A program made the translations under genes and the position numbers. The notes beneath the pieces are model-generated. The model worked only from the letters and a program-made list of their open reading frames with translations, did not search any database and had not been told where the DNA came from. This document shows positions 42,174 to 52,991 of a stretch of DNA of 64,000 bases, piece by piece. The stretch covers positions 19,825,115 through 19,889,114 of the forward strand of contig OX463865.1 of assembly GCA_949825065.1 (NCBI GenBank), read 5' to 3'. Origin of the DNA: Odontocerum albicorne (taxonomy: Eukaryota; Arthropoda; Insecta; Trichoptera; Odontoceridae). Every line of letters starts with the position of its first letter. The stretch's first letter is position 1.

Positions 42174-42838
42174 ATAGTTTACCAAACTTTTTCGCCCCGT
42201 AGACCACTTGGCAATTCTTTTGTTTTCCGTAGACCCACTCTGCCTGCCTAATATTGAATTTTCCTAAACTTGTTTAACTTCAAATGTGTTTTTGACAGCT
42301 GACACAGTGCTGTGCACACATTGATCAGGTTTTTTGTAGAGTGGACAATTGTAAAAATGATTAACATGTACAATTTTTATTCATACCTTTATTGAAAAGA
42401 CACAAAATGCAAGTAAATATTTGTCTTTGTAACGAAATAAATTAAAACCTAGTAAAATTGTTACATAAAATGAATACACAAATAATACTGTTAATGAGAG
42501 GGGTGGACCTGATGCTCTGATAGCAATGGTTCAATATTTGGCTTCAAATTAGTGAGGTATAGTCTTAAATCTCCACGTTCAGTGATTTGCATTCCATTTC
42601 TTTATATAAGTATTTTCTATGTCTAATATAAGTATTATGTGCACACAATCTGTGTTAGGTTGTAATAAGACATTTACGGAACGCCTAAATATTGATAATG
42701 AACTGCCTAAATGGGATCCGCTCACGTGGACCCCCATTTACATCTCGTGCACCCCATTTTCTTTTCTCGCTGACATAGACCCTCTGCAAGTGGAAATCGA
42801 CCCTTGGGGGTCCATATAGACCACTTTGGGAATCTTTC
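42174..42838 (-). mobile_element. hAT-type non-autonomous element in PHLDB intron 3
   Basis: 665 bases, inverted relative to the 49191-49856 copy. Ends 'catagtttaccaaacttttt' and (inverted) 'gaaagattcccaaagtggtc'. Flanking 8-base duplications ATATACTG (42166-42173) and ATCTACTG (42839-42846), one mismatch. No transposase. Confidence 0.85.
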
Positions 42839-42930
42839 ATCTACTGTATATGCAGGTCAAAGAAGTCAATGGTTTTCTTCAGGTTCGTGGATTTTTTTTC
42901 CAAACTAAGTTTTTTTAATTTTCATTCCAG

Positions 42931-44027
42931 GTTGCATGATCGGTATAGGCAGATCAAACTATCTCCGATTCAACCATCCTGCCGAGGCTAACTTGATGAA
43001 ATCAGTGCTGCCAAATTCTAGGATATCCATGGCACCTATACACTTTCTGCCCAATGAGGGGTACCAATCTTCACAGTCCTCGGAAGCCAGAAGTCAAGAG
43101 AGCCGACAACAGGAGTACCACAGGGTTAAGGAAGAGTACTCCAAAACAAACGGAGGCAACGAAATGGACCAAGCCAATTACGAAAGTAGATACAGTAACG
43201 AAAGCAGCTCCAACGAACAAGGTACTAATCATAACTTATTTATGGATGGACACAGAAATCTGGAAAAAGAATTAGATATGACGTACAAAGAATTGAGCAA
43301 ACGAAAACCACCAGCCGTACCGAGAAAGATGTTCAAAGAATTCGATCAGATTTCGAATTCCAGCAATTCGGATCAAGAGTGCTCCGGAAATGCAAAGTCA
43401 ACGACTCCACCGAAAGTCGGAGGAATCATGTCCAAAGTTTCGAAGTTTGAATACTACGTCAGAAACTCGCAAAAGAATACGAAAACTCCAAAGAATCCAA
43501 GTCAGAATATGGACTATTCTCCTAAAGTGTTCAGTTCCAATAGTTTGACTGTGAACACACCGGCTAAAGACGTTTTAGTCAATAAAGATGTCCCTACCAA
43601 TTTCCAACAAAAAACAGAAACCAACACATTGAACAATGTTAACGATCTAAGAGGACAGAGACGAATAGTACTAAACGAGAACAATGCTGTTGAAGCGAAA
43701 AACTGTTCTTACACAAACGTAACAGTCAAGAACCAAGTGATTAAAATAGATCAGATGGCAAGAAGCTATCAAGGTGTTTTGTCGAAGACTCAAAATGTCG
43801 ATAGAAACAGAAGTGTTAGTCCTGATAACAGATATGTCTACCAGCAACAGTCGCAAGGTGAAGAATCATATAATGAACAAAGTGCAAAGTCGGCAATCAA
43901 AATACAGACTCCTTCAGCCAGCTTCAACAGGAACCCAGTGTTCAACAATCCAACGGCGACTTCTCCAGGGGTCGCCACTACTTTAAGCACAAGTCCACCT
44001 TCAGAAGCGGAGATCCGAAGACAACAG
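42931..44027 (+). CDS. PHLDB/LL5-like protein, coding exon 4 (end of FHA, linker)
   Basis: Acceptor TTTTCATTCCAG (to 42930), donor GTATTT (44028). 'GCMIGIGRSNYLRFNHPAEA' and 'MKSVLPNSR' close the FHA domain; 'FLRFNHPAEA.WMKS' is what vertebrate PHLDB proteins have here. After about residue 140 the chain is a low-complexity S/N/Q-rich linker, poorly structured. It contains a proline motif 'KRKPPAVPRK' (around residue 235) of the kind bound by SH3 domains, and ends 'EAEIRRQQ', the beginning of the coiled coil. Residues 111-476. The ATG at 42936 is internal, not the start. Confidence 0.95.
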
Positions 44028-44149
44028 GTATTTATAACTTGAATCCGTTTTGAAATCTTGTTTTCACAATTTTTGATTGATAGATGACAGTCAACAAAAG
44101 TATTTTTACAGAAGTAGAAATACACAGTTCTCCATAACAACGCCAAGTA

Positions 44150-44343
44150 CAGTCAACTCCGGTTATAGTGAACTCGGTTTTAGTGACCCTTTGGCTAAAG
44201 GGAACCAAAATCTACTAGTTTTAGTTCACTATAACATAGATTTTTATCATACACATTTGATATATGGGGTTGGGAAAGAAGAATTTGGTTCATTATAGCC
44301 GAAAGTTAACTAAAACCGAGTTCACTATAACCGGAGTTGACTG
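44150..44343. mobile_element. pogo/Tigger-like MITE
   Basis: 194 bases. CAGTCAACTCCGGTTATAGT at the left and its inverse at the right; TA at 44148-44149 on the left, degenerate (TG) on the right. The repeat form (CAGTCAAC...) resembles pogo-type termini; this is an inference. Confidence 0.65.
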
Positions 44344-44344
44344 T

Positions 44345-44765
44345 GATTCCCAAGGCACCGTACCGTTGCCAGGCCTCGTAGTCGAGGATCCCCTCGCAAT
44401 TCCAATTCGATTCAACGTCAATTCGGTTGGAAAGCGAAGCTGTGCCGTGGATTTTTTTTTAAGTGAGCTGTTGCACACTAGCAAACTAATTGACCACACC
44501 GCTGTACTAGATCCGATGGCAAACTGAAGTGATATGATCGGAGCACACTGGCAAGCTTTTTTTTGTTTCGAAGAATAGATATGACCGAAGTCATAAGTAT
44601 CTTTATACCCCTGAATACTAGGTGGAAAAAATACCTGTGTCAATCAATGAGAGTAGCACAGCGTGGGGTTCGAACCGGTGACCTTCCGCATGGAAGTCCG
44701 GTGCGTTACCAAGTGGCCATGCACATCTCAAAAGGTAGAGCATGTTATACGTAACGACACATAGC
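44345..44765 (-). mobile_element. tRNA-derived SINE, family S2 (most complete head)
   Basis: The minus strand begins with a tRNA-like head: ATGGCCACTTGGTAACGC (A box) and GGTTCGAACCCC (B box). The S2 body follows and ends CGAGGGGATCCTCGACTACG. It is not a tRNA gene: no closed acceptor stem is seen. Confidence 0.75.
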
Positions 44766-44879
44766 CATTTTATCACCATGGGGACATTTACATTTTGGGA
44801 ACTTCTACATAGATAGTATACCTCGTATTTTCATTTACGTAAATCTTATGTTGACTATTACAAAAAAAGTTGACTAATA

Positions 44880-45164
44880 CTGCTAAAATGATTGTCCACA
44901 GTATTTTAGTACAAACTTGAATGTATTGGAGTGAAACATGGACATTGACAAAGACTGATAATATTGTAGATTAATAAATTCTGTAGAAAGATATGCACTT
45001 AGAAGAATACATAGGATAACAATGTATGACAGAATAGGGAATGAAGTGATTAGGGATGAATGTGAACTTAAGGATGATGTGTTGAGTAAGATGAAGAATA
45101 GGACGTTGAGATGGTTTGGGCATGTGAAGCGAATGAATGAAAAAAGACTAACAAAACAGATATA
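44880..45164 (+). mobile_element. LINE family C, ORF C-terminus, split by mariner
   Basis: 'MYDRIGNEVIRDECELKDDV', 'MKNRTLRWFGHVKRMNEKRL' and 'TKQIYY'. It continues at 46096-46290 after removal of the mariner ('ANVSGRPR'-like, then 'CTGCCTATACCGACAGG'). Confidence 0.8.
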
Positions 45165-46093
45165 CTACCTTGATCAAAAAGTTTTAGACCGGCCACCGTG
45201 TGGCGCAGTCAGTCACTCGATTGGAATTATATTTTTTTTGTTAAGTTACCACATCTATCATTGACACTTCCCTCCAAATTTCAGCATCATACAATAGCTT
45301 GATATTTGTAAAAGTTACGCTGCAGTGAGTACATCTACCTTTATGCGTGTTTTCGATTTTTTACAAGTTTGAAAATGGCATGAACTGTGCATCAACGAGT
45401 TTGCATTAAATTTTGTATGAAAAACAGATTTAACGGTCCGCAGACCTTGGAAATGTTGGAGAAGTGTTTTTCGGTTGCACGAACACTTCAAAAGTGGTTG
45501 TGAGTCGGTCGAGGATGACGAACGCAGTGGCAGCCGAAAACTGATGAAAATATCGATAAAATCAAAGAAATGTTGGCCGAAAACCGCAAATTGACCATCA
45601 GAGAGCTGGCAGAGGACTTAAACATTGCTTATGAATCCGCTCAAGACATTTTGGTTAATGATTTGGGCCTCAGACGGTCGCTGCAAAACTTGTGCCGAAA
45701 GACCTCAATTTCATGCAAAAAAGGACCGCGTTGAAATCGCGAAAGACATGATTCCCATGAGTTTTTGACCAAAAACAACACGAATACCATCCAGCAGCCT
45801 TCGAATTCACCTGATCTGGCTTCCTGCAAATTTTTCCTGTTCAACCGACTTAAAAAACCGCTTCGCGGAATGCGTTACAGCACCCGAGAGGATGTCATGA
45901 TAAAAGTGAAGACGGCTCTGATGGACATACCGAAAATTGATTACCAGCGGTGTTTCGAGGATTGGATCAAGCGCTGGCGTAAGTGCGTTGCAGTCGATGG
46001 GGAGTACTTTGAAGGGGACCATATCGGTTTTGATGAATAAACTTGTATTTTCGATTTTATGAATAAAGTCCTAAAACTTTTTGATCAAGGTAG
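45165..46093 (+). mobile_element. Mariner-like element M2 inside LINE C
   Basis: 929 bases; CTACCTTGATCAAAAAGTTT at the left and its inverse at the right, TA at 45163-45164 and 46094-46095. Excising it with one TA gives CAGATATATAGTGCAAAT, exactly the sequence at 15945-15962. Confidence 0.95.
45400..46039 (+). pseudogene. Mariner M2 transposase remnant
   Basis: The N-terminal HTH is readable over several frames ('QTLEMLEKCF', 'MLAENRKLTIRELAEDLN'). 'QDILVNDLGLRRSL' is followed by frameshifts. The final 90 codons (45765-46037) give 'NSPDLASCKFFLFNRLKKPL' and 'CFEDWIKRWRKCVAVDGEYF'. The third catalytic aspartate is lysine (CKFFLF), and the first two catalytic blocks are deleted. Confidence 0.85.
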
Positions 46094-46095
46094 TA

Positions 46096-46293
46096 TAGTG
46101 CAAATGTGAGTGGTAGACCAAGGAATGTATGATTGGATCAAGTGAATGAAACGTAGAAAATCAGAGAATCGTAAAAGTTGTATAAGAAGGTTTCTGGATG
46201 TAAAAACGGTTAAGGATGTCTATCGAGATATGAAAGTATTGTGATCTTCCTCTCTGCCTATACCGACAGGGAAATTACGTAATGTATTATATG
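46096..46293 (+). mobile_element. LINE family C 3' end (right part)
   Basis: Continuation of 44880-45164, to the conserved 3' end at 46255-46271. Mariner M3 starts 2 bases beyond. Confidence 0.75.
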
Positions 46294-46470
46294 TACCAGG
46301 TGTGTACCTATGAAACCGGAATTTGCTCATAGATGGCTCTAGTTGTCAATGTAGTGACTGTCAAACCGCGTCATTGGCACCTTTTTTTTTTTGTGTTTAC
46401 ATTTATCAAAGATTTTGAACTCACAACAATACAAGTTTAATACAACTACATATGTTTTCATAACATTGAA

Positions 46471-47479
46471 CATGTCTGTTTTTGTGCCTGAAAACTACGA
46501 TTTGCGGACAGCATTGATTTTCTGTTACCATTTAAAGAAAACTGCTGCGGAATGACATCGAATGCTTGTCGAAGCTTACGGTGAGCATGATCTTGGTAAA
46601 TCACAGTGCTTTGAGTGGTTTAAAAAATTCAAAAGTGGTGATTTTGACATGAGAAACGAAGAACGTGGAAGACCACCGAGAAAGTTTGAAGGCGCCGAAT
46701 TGCGAGCATTGTTGGATGAGGATGACGCTCAAACGCAACAACTCGCGGATCAATTAAATGTGACACGAAAAGCCGTCTCCATACATTTGAAAGCCATGGG
46801 AAAGATCCAGAAGGTAGGCAAATGGGTTCCACATGAACTGAATGAAAACCGAAAGTGACAGCTGGAAAACTGAAAAATCACTTGCCAAATGCTGCTCGCC
46901 AGGTACAAAAGAAAATCATTTCTCCGTCGAATTGTGACTGGCAATGTAAAATGGATATATTTTGAGAATTCTAAGCGTAAAAAATCATGGGTAACTCGAA
47001 GCAAATCAGCGACATCGACTGCAAGGCCAAATCGCTATGGACGGAAGACAATGCTCTGTGTTTGGTAGGATCAGAAGGGTGTTATCTATTATGAGCTGCT
47101 AAAACCTGGCGAAACCATTAATACTGAACGCTACCGACAACAAATGGTGTATTTGAATCGAGCATTGCCTGAAAAACGACCAGAATATCAAAAGAGGCAA
47201 CACAAAGTAATTTTGCTTCATGATAATGCACCATCGCACACAGCAAAACCGGTCAAGGAAATGATTGAGGTGTTTAGTTGGCAAATACTTTCGTATGCGG
47301 CTTACTCGCCAGACTTGGCTCCGTCCGATTACTACTTATTTGCATCCATTGAACACGCACTTGCCGAGCAGCGCTTCACTTCTTACGAAAATGGCTCGAT
47401 GATTGGTTTGCCCCAAAAGAGCAACAGTTTTTTTGGCGTGGCATCCACAAATTGCCAGAGAGATGGGAAACATGTGTAG
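46471..47479 (+). pseudogene. Mariner M3 transposase, near full length, broken
   Basis: Starts 'MSVFVPENYDLRTALIFCYH' at 46471. A TGA after 'KKTAAE' interrupts; then 'EHDLGKSQCFEWFKKFKSGD', 'QLADQLNVTRKAVSIHLKAM' and 'VGKWVPHELNENRK' follow. Later segments are in other frames. The first catalytic site reads TGNVKW (aspartate to asparagine). The second ('LLHDNAPSHTA') and third ('SPDLAPSDYYLF') are intact. It has several frameshifts, so it is inactive but the best preserved transposase here. Confidence 0.85.
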
Positions 47480-47538
47480 CTAGCGATAGGCAATACTTTG
47501 AATAAAATATTATTTACCATTTTCATACAATAAATGTA

Positions 47539-47737
47539 TTGTAATTTATTTTTATCAAACACTGTTTATTCCACTTTTTTGTGACGGTATAACCCTACCG
47601 GTTTCACCTCATCTTCAGGGGAGCACAAACAAGGTAGGGTTATACCGTCACAAAAAAGTGGAATAAACAGTGTTTGATAAAAATAAATAACAATGTCTTT
47701 AAAACTCCACAACGTTAATGCCTTTACAATAAACAAC
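47539..47737. mobile_element. Penelope terminal-repeat hairpin inside mariner M3
   Basis: Two inverted copies of the terminal repeat (left arm minus, right arm plus) around 'gcacaaacaaggtagggtt'. ACAATAAATGTA flanks it at 47527-47538 and 47738-47749. It contains only terminal-repeat sequence, no coding end; the right arm has lost the CTGAAGA...GAAAC core. Confidence 0.9.
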
Positions 47738-47859
47738 ACAATAAATGTATAATACATTGAGTTAAGTTTGACATACATGTGATAACAACTAATATTTATA
47801 GGTTCTAGATTATATAGTTTTCTGTAAAAAATTCCGATTTCATTGGTACAGACCTGGTA

Positions 47860-48249
47860 CACCTTCGCATAAAGCTCGTAATATTTTTCTCACTTCTTTC
47901 AAAATATCATTTACTCGATCCGACCATGCTTTCCTTGAATGAAATCTTTATCAAAAAAAAAATAAGGCAAGTATGTCTTGGTAAGTGTTTATTCCAATAG
48001 GCCAGTAGATAACTCGTGTCAACACCTGTTCGTGATTGCTTTACCTGCTCCCTCCACAAGCCTGACACTGGTTGTTAGATTAGACATTTGCTCGATGTTA
48101 TCTTATCGTGTACTTCCCAATCTGGTTACACAACCTGTTTAAACTGAAACACCCTATTGAACTGATAAGTAAAGAGATAATTCAGATTTGCCTTACGAGG
48201 CCTATGTTTCGAGGTTAGTCTTATTATGGTTTGTCTTATTATGTCAACG
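47860..48249. other. LINE C scrap, then nothing recognised
   Basis: 47870-47940 matches the inverted family C ORF end ('cacttctttcaaaatatcat'). 47941-48249 holds no motif. Confidence 0.4.
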
Positions 48250-48980
48250 TTTCGTGAACATTGCAGTTTCAATCTTTAAGTTTTGTTTGTAGTCAATTTC
48301 GTCAAATGGTGCTCAAAACGTTGTTTAATTCATTGCTCCGTAGCAAACTAGAAAGCAACGCTTGCATTTGGAGCCCGGTGGGGGCGCAGAACTCACTCAT
48401 GGTGGAGAAAGTACAAAAAAAATATCTACGATATCTCTACATATACGAGTGATTTCGGTGTCTATCCGTGGCTTTGTCCTACTCAGTTTCTCCTGGGCAT
48501 GCTCGGGTATACCTCATTGAGCGTAAGAAGAGATCTGTGTCTCCTGGTATACGTTGTCAAACTCGTTCGAGGAGTTGTGAGCTGTCCAGCATTACTACGA
48601 AGATTAGCGTTAAATGTTCCTAACAATTACACTAGACTGCGCCGGCACGAACTGTTCTCAATAACATACGCAAGAACGGGTCTTCCAGCCGCTATGCCTG
48701 TTGGAAGGGCCTTAACTCTTTTGAACGGGACTGCTTCGGATATTGACATATTTCATATCACATTACCAAAAGCAAAAGTAAATTTTCTTCCAAGATTGAG
48801 TGCGTTAGAAAGCACCCATCAACGTACTTAAGTGACTTTGAATATATGTGTATGTTTGTGTGTGTATATACATTATTTTTTTATTTCATATAAATTTTTT
48901 TAATTTTTAATGTTAACACTTCTTGTATTTTTAAAAGTAATTGGGCTAAGCCTGTTTTGATAAAGTAAATAAATAAATAA
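48250..48980 (+). mobile_element. Jockey-like LINE (family D), C-terminal third
   Basis: 'LLRSKLESNACIWSPVGAQN' and 'VEKVQKKYLRYLYIYE'; a frameshift near 48450; 'MLGYTSLSVRRDLCLLVYVV', 'LVRGVVSCPALLRRLAL', 'DIDIFHITLPKAK'. The tail AAATAAATAAATAAG is at 48966-48980. It is 5'-truncated. The 3020-3275 fragment belongs to the same family. Confidence 0.85.
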
Positions 48981-49190
48981 GTGGATGTGCGCTGGATACC
49001 GCTAGTCCTTCAGTGGAGTCTTAACCGCAACATAAGCGCATGGTTCCGTCACACTTCGGAAAATAACCGTACGAGTTCCACAGATGTTGAAGTTATTGTT
49101 GATTTTCATTTTCCTGTCACTTCAATTTGATTATAGAGTACCATGTTGATTTGCAGTGAAATTTGTCATCTCTGTTAATATGGTTTAAAT

Positions 49191-49856
49191 CAAAGATTCC
49201 CAAAGTGGTCTATATGGACCCCCAAGGGTCGATTTCCACTTGCAGGGGGTCTATGTCAGCGAGAAAAGGAATTGGGGGTGCACGAGATGTAAATGGGGGT
49301 CCACGTGAGCGGATCCCATTTAGGCAGACCATCATCAATATTTAGGCGTTCCGTAAATGTCTTATTACACCTAACACAGATTGTGTGTACATAATACTTA
49401 TATATTAGACATAGAAAATACTTATATAAAGAAATGGAATGCAAATCACTGAACGTGGAGATTGAAGACTATACCTCACTAATTTGAAGCCAAATATTGA
49501 ACCATTGCTATCAGAGCATCAGGTCCACCCCTCTCATTAACAGTATTATTTGTGTATTCATTTTATGTAACAATTTTACTAGGTTCGGATTAGTTTCGTT
49601 CCAAAGCCAAATATTTACTTGCATTTTGCATCTTTTCAATAAAGGTATGAATGAAAATTGTACATGTTTTTCTTTTTTTACAATTGTTCACTCTACAAAA
49701 AACCTTATCAAGGTGAACATCACTGTATCAGCTGTCAAAAAAACACATTTGAAGTTAATAAGTTTAGGAAAATTCAATATTAGGCAGGCAGGGGGTCTAC
49801 GGAAAACAAAAATATCGGCAAGTGGTCTACGGGATGAAAAAGTTTGGGAAACTATG
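49191..49856 (+). mobile_element. hAT-type non-autonomous element in PHLDB intron 4
   Basis: 666 bases with ends 'caaagattcccaaagtggtc' and (inverted) 'catagtttcccaaacttttt'. An exact 8-base duplication GTTTAAAT lies at 49183-49190 and 49857-49864. It is in opposite orientation to the copy at 42174. Confidence 0.9.
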
Positions 49857-49953
49857 GTTTAAATATTTATACTATGCTGATTTGAAGTGAAATCTGTTGT
49901 CTCTGTTAATATTGTTTAGATATTTATACATTTCTATTACCTCTTTGATTAAC

Positions 49954-50182
49954 CACTTGACAGTTTTACCCGAGTGTGACTCGGGCACGTAGTTTTTTTT
50001 CTACTGACGAGCCCGAGCCTCGTTCGGGCAAATCGTGTTTCGACTTGGGAGTGTTTTTCAAACGACGCTTGAGAGAAACACTACCAAGTCGAAACAAGAT
50101 TTATTCGAACGAGGCTCGGGCTCGTCAATATAAAAAAAACTTCGTGTCCGAGTCACCCTCGGGTAAAACTGTCAAGTGGTGG
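49954..50182. mobile_element. TTAA-flanked palindromic MITE
   Basis: Long arms: CCACTTGACAGTTTTACCCG at the left and its inverse at the right, then GAGCCCGAGCCTCGTTCG / inverse, and CGACTTGG / CCAAGTCG near the centre. TTAA at 49950-49953 and 50183-50186. The right TTAA is shared with the next element. Confidence 0.85.
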
Positions 50183-50186
50183 TTAA

Positions 50187-50813
50187 CCTTTCCTTCCCGG
50201 TGTTGGGTATCTTCTACACGTTGCTTCAAATAACCATCAATATCTCTATAAATATTATAAATACAAGATTAAGATTTTAGGTATTCCTCCATAATATATT
50301 TACGCATTGATTTAAAAAATAATATTAATAATAATCAGAATTTATCGACTACATCGTAAGTATTTTCTTAATATCGGAAACAAATTCGCATTTAAACGCT
50401 GTGAGTGCCTCGATCTTGGGTCTTGACGATAGGTGAAGAGTATGCGGGAAGCGCGACACTATATTCGCATCTCACTTTTGCATACGTCACTGAATAGCGA
50501 GGAGCGCAATTGTCTCCACCTCGCAAGTGTAAGCGACGCCCGAGTTAGCCCCCAACCCTGCCGCGCTGCAGTAGCTGTTGAGCTGGCAACGAGACTAGAC
50601 CTACGCCCGTTCCGTGAGCGGTGCCAGATGGTTTTTTAATGTTTTCAGCAAATAAATCTCAATTATTATAATTTTTAACTTCAATTATAATTAATTAAGG
50701 GGATTATCTATGAATGTTCTTATTTTTCCGATTTAAAATCGCTAATTTTTGATCGCGTACTCACTACCCAACACCGGAACACGCGTTTCATTTTTATCAC
50801 CGTAAGGGAAGGG
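50187..50813. mobile_element. Family W DNA transposon, full copy, TTAA-flanked
   Basis: Inverted copy of 4041-4661 along the whole length (for example GTTTAAATGCGAATTTGT inverted, 'gcgggaagcgcgacact'). TTAA at 50183-50186 and 50814-50817. Confidence 0.85.
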
Positions 50814-50817
50814 TTAA

Positions 50818-51170
50818 TCAAGTGTGATAACCCTGATTTTTCACCCTTCTCTCATTCAGTATTTGATTATTTTTTTACGATGAAAGGGACTAAAAGGGAA
50901 TTCTCACGGTTCCCCCTATTGTATGTTCTTTAAATGTATGCAAAAGGGTTTTTGGCATATATTTCGTACGCTATCATCACCTCCAGAGACACACACTTAA
51001 ACTCACGTTGTTCGTGCTCTGTCACCCCTTATCTTAAAGCAATAAACATATTATCATATGTTTTAATATCCGTGACTCATTCTTTTAACAAGGCTGCCAA
51101 CCAATAAATATTTTTATTTATTTTCTTCATATCTCAGCCTGTATCAGTCGACTGCAGGACACGGGGCTGC
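50818..51170. other. No gene recognised
   Basis: Non-coding intron sequence without a repeat partner in the window. Confidence 0.4.
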
Positions 51171-51596
51171 CTTTTTTTCTCAATTTTCTTCTGGTATGTG
51201 GAGTGACAATGTATGACAGAATACGGAATAATGTGATTAGGGATTAATGTGATGGGGCTGATGTGTTGACTATGATGAAGGAGAGCACTCTAAAATGGAT
51301 TGGACATGTGGAACGAATTAATGACTAAAGACTAATAAAAAAAATATAGAGTGCAAATGTCAGTGGAAGGCTTGGTAGTACAAGATCAAAGAAAGTATGG
51401 TAGGATCAAGTGAATGATATTTTGAAAGGAGGAAACTTAGAAAGTCTGAGAAATCGTAGAAGTTATATTAGAAGGTAAGTCTGGCATTGAGAAGAATACA
51501 TGAGGTGACGATGTATGACAGAATACGGAATTATGTGATTAGGAATTAATGTGAAGGAGCCAAGTGAAGATCGAGGAAAGTATTGTTGGATCTATA
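51171..51596 (+). mobile_element. LINE family C, degenerate and internally duplicated
   Basis: 'MYDRIRN', 'LKWIGHVERIND' and 'MVGSSE' with stops. 'acaatgtatgacagaatacggaat' occurs at about 51207 and again at 51507, so part of the element is duplicated. It continues at 52167-52290. Confidence 0.6.
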
Positions 51597-52166
51597 CTTG
51601 AGAAAATGTAGCATGGTCCCTGTGACAGTTCACAAATTTTCCCCAATACAACCTTGTAACGACGTTCAGTAATTTTAATTATTTTATCAACTTTAATATA
51701 AGCCTCGATTCTAATAAATAGCAAGTTATTTAGGTAAATACATTACATAAAACTAACAATAATGACAAATCAATACATCTTGTTACAAATTAGCAAAAAT
51801 ATGGCAGTTTGTTAAAATTAAATAATATTTGGCGACGTTTGTCAAAAGTCACTACGTTAGTCCGCATTGGCTAGGAATGGGGTATACGATAATTGGATTT
51901 TCGATTTTTTTATACCTAAAATTAAATGTTTGTAATTAGTATTAATTCATAGTGGATCTTGGCCTATTTAAAGATAGATACAAATCATACAATACATAAG
52001 AAAGTCAGTATAATGAAAATTAGGAATTAAAACGTCAGTTTAGAGAAATAAAAATTTTCGATTTATAAAAAAACAATTCGATTTGTAAAAAAAAAAACGA
52101 TTTTACCCCATCCCTTTGATACATGACATTTCAAATGTTACAGGGACCATGCTACATTTTCTCAAG
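51597..52166. mobile_element. MITE of 570 bp inserted in LINE C
   Basis: CTTGAGAAAATGTAGCATGG at the left, exact inverse at the right; TATA on both sides (51593-51596, 52167-52170), so a TA or TATA duplication. The interior is AT-rich with no transposase. Confidence 0.85.
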
Positions 52167-52290
52167 TATAGTGAATTATATTCTGAATAAAGGAAACGTA
52201 GAAAGTGTATGGATGTGGAAGTGACTAAGAATATGTGTTGAGATAGAAAAGCGTAGTGCTCTCTCTTTTCTGCCTACCCCGACAGGTACA
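52167..52290 (+). mobile_element. LINE family C 3' end
   Basis: Continues the LINE of 51171 to the conserved end CTGCCTACCCCGACAGG (52270-52286). Confidence 0.7.
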
Positions 52291-52299
52291 TGGCCTTGC

Positions 52300-52640
52300 G
52301 GAAACGCATTGAACATCCATGCAGGTCGTCAGTTCGAACCCCGTGCTGTGTCACTTCAAATGACACAGATATTTTTTCCGCCTTGTATTCGGAGGCTTAA
52401 CAATGCCTATGACGTCGGTCATATCTATTCTTTCAAAAAAGAGTTGAAAAACATTATGTTGTGCTCCGACTGTCACACTTCGATGTGCCATCAGATATAG
52501 TACAGCGATGTAGCCGGTGAGCTTGCTGGTGTGCAATGGCCCACTCACTTAAAAAAAACCTCCACGGCACAGTTTCGCTTTCCAACTGAATTGACATTAG
52601 AATGGCGAGGGGATCCTCTACTATGAGGCCCGACAATGAA
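52300..52640 (+). mobile_element. tRNA-derived SINE, family S2
   Basis: B-box-like AGTTCGAACCCC, the S2 body, and 3' end GAGGGGATCCTCTACTATGA. The A box is degenerate. Confidence 0.7.
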
Positions 52641-52991
52641 GACCCTGACAGGGAAACGGCGCGATGGTATGCAGAGATAATTAAATTTTTTCGTAAAAAA
52701 AATTGTTATGTGGGAAAGATCGAAAAATAATTTTAATATTTAAATTTTTAAAATAAAAATTAATATTTAATTTACAAATGGACAACCCTCAGGTAGTAAG
52801 TCTACCTCCTAAATAGAATTTTTAATATAAAATTCCAGTATCTAATACTAACTCGGCCTGTGTAAGCCAGCAGGGGTCTCATGTGGTATGTACAAATGAA
52901 ATCTTTGTGATATAAACTTTTTATAAATGATTATATCTTTATGATATAAACTTTTTATAAATAATTATATAGTATAGTATCTTTATGATAT
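52641..52991. other. AT-rich, short degenerate tandem repeat
   Basis: From about 52900 a unit 'tatctttatgatataaacttt' repeats irregularly and resumes after the LINE insert at 53161. Confidence 0.5.

Larger units (their letters stand above)
46296..47857 (+). mobile_element. Mariner-like element M3 with Penelope hairpin inside
   Basis: CCAGGTGTGTACCTATGAAA at the left; inverted match (CCAGGTCTGTACCAATGAAA on the minus strand) at 47838-47857; TA at 46294-46295 and 47858-47859. A 199-base Penelope hairpin (47539-47737) is inserted near its 3' end. Without it the element is about 1.35 kb, near full mariner length. Confidence 0.9.

Noticed and set aside
42936..44042. Stand-alone 368-codon gene starting at 42936
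   Set aside because: The ATG is inside the FHA domain; the residues before it (Gly-Cys) are coded after the acceptor at 42930, and the frame past 44027 is intron.
44077..44527. Two overlapping ORFs after PHLDB exon 4
   Set aside because: They cover a MITE and a SINE; no conserved residues.
44640..44740. tRNA gene on the minus strand
   Set aside because: Head of SINE family S2; it continues into a shared body and lacks a proper acceptor stem.
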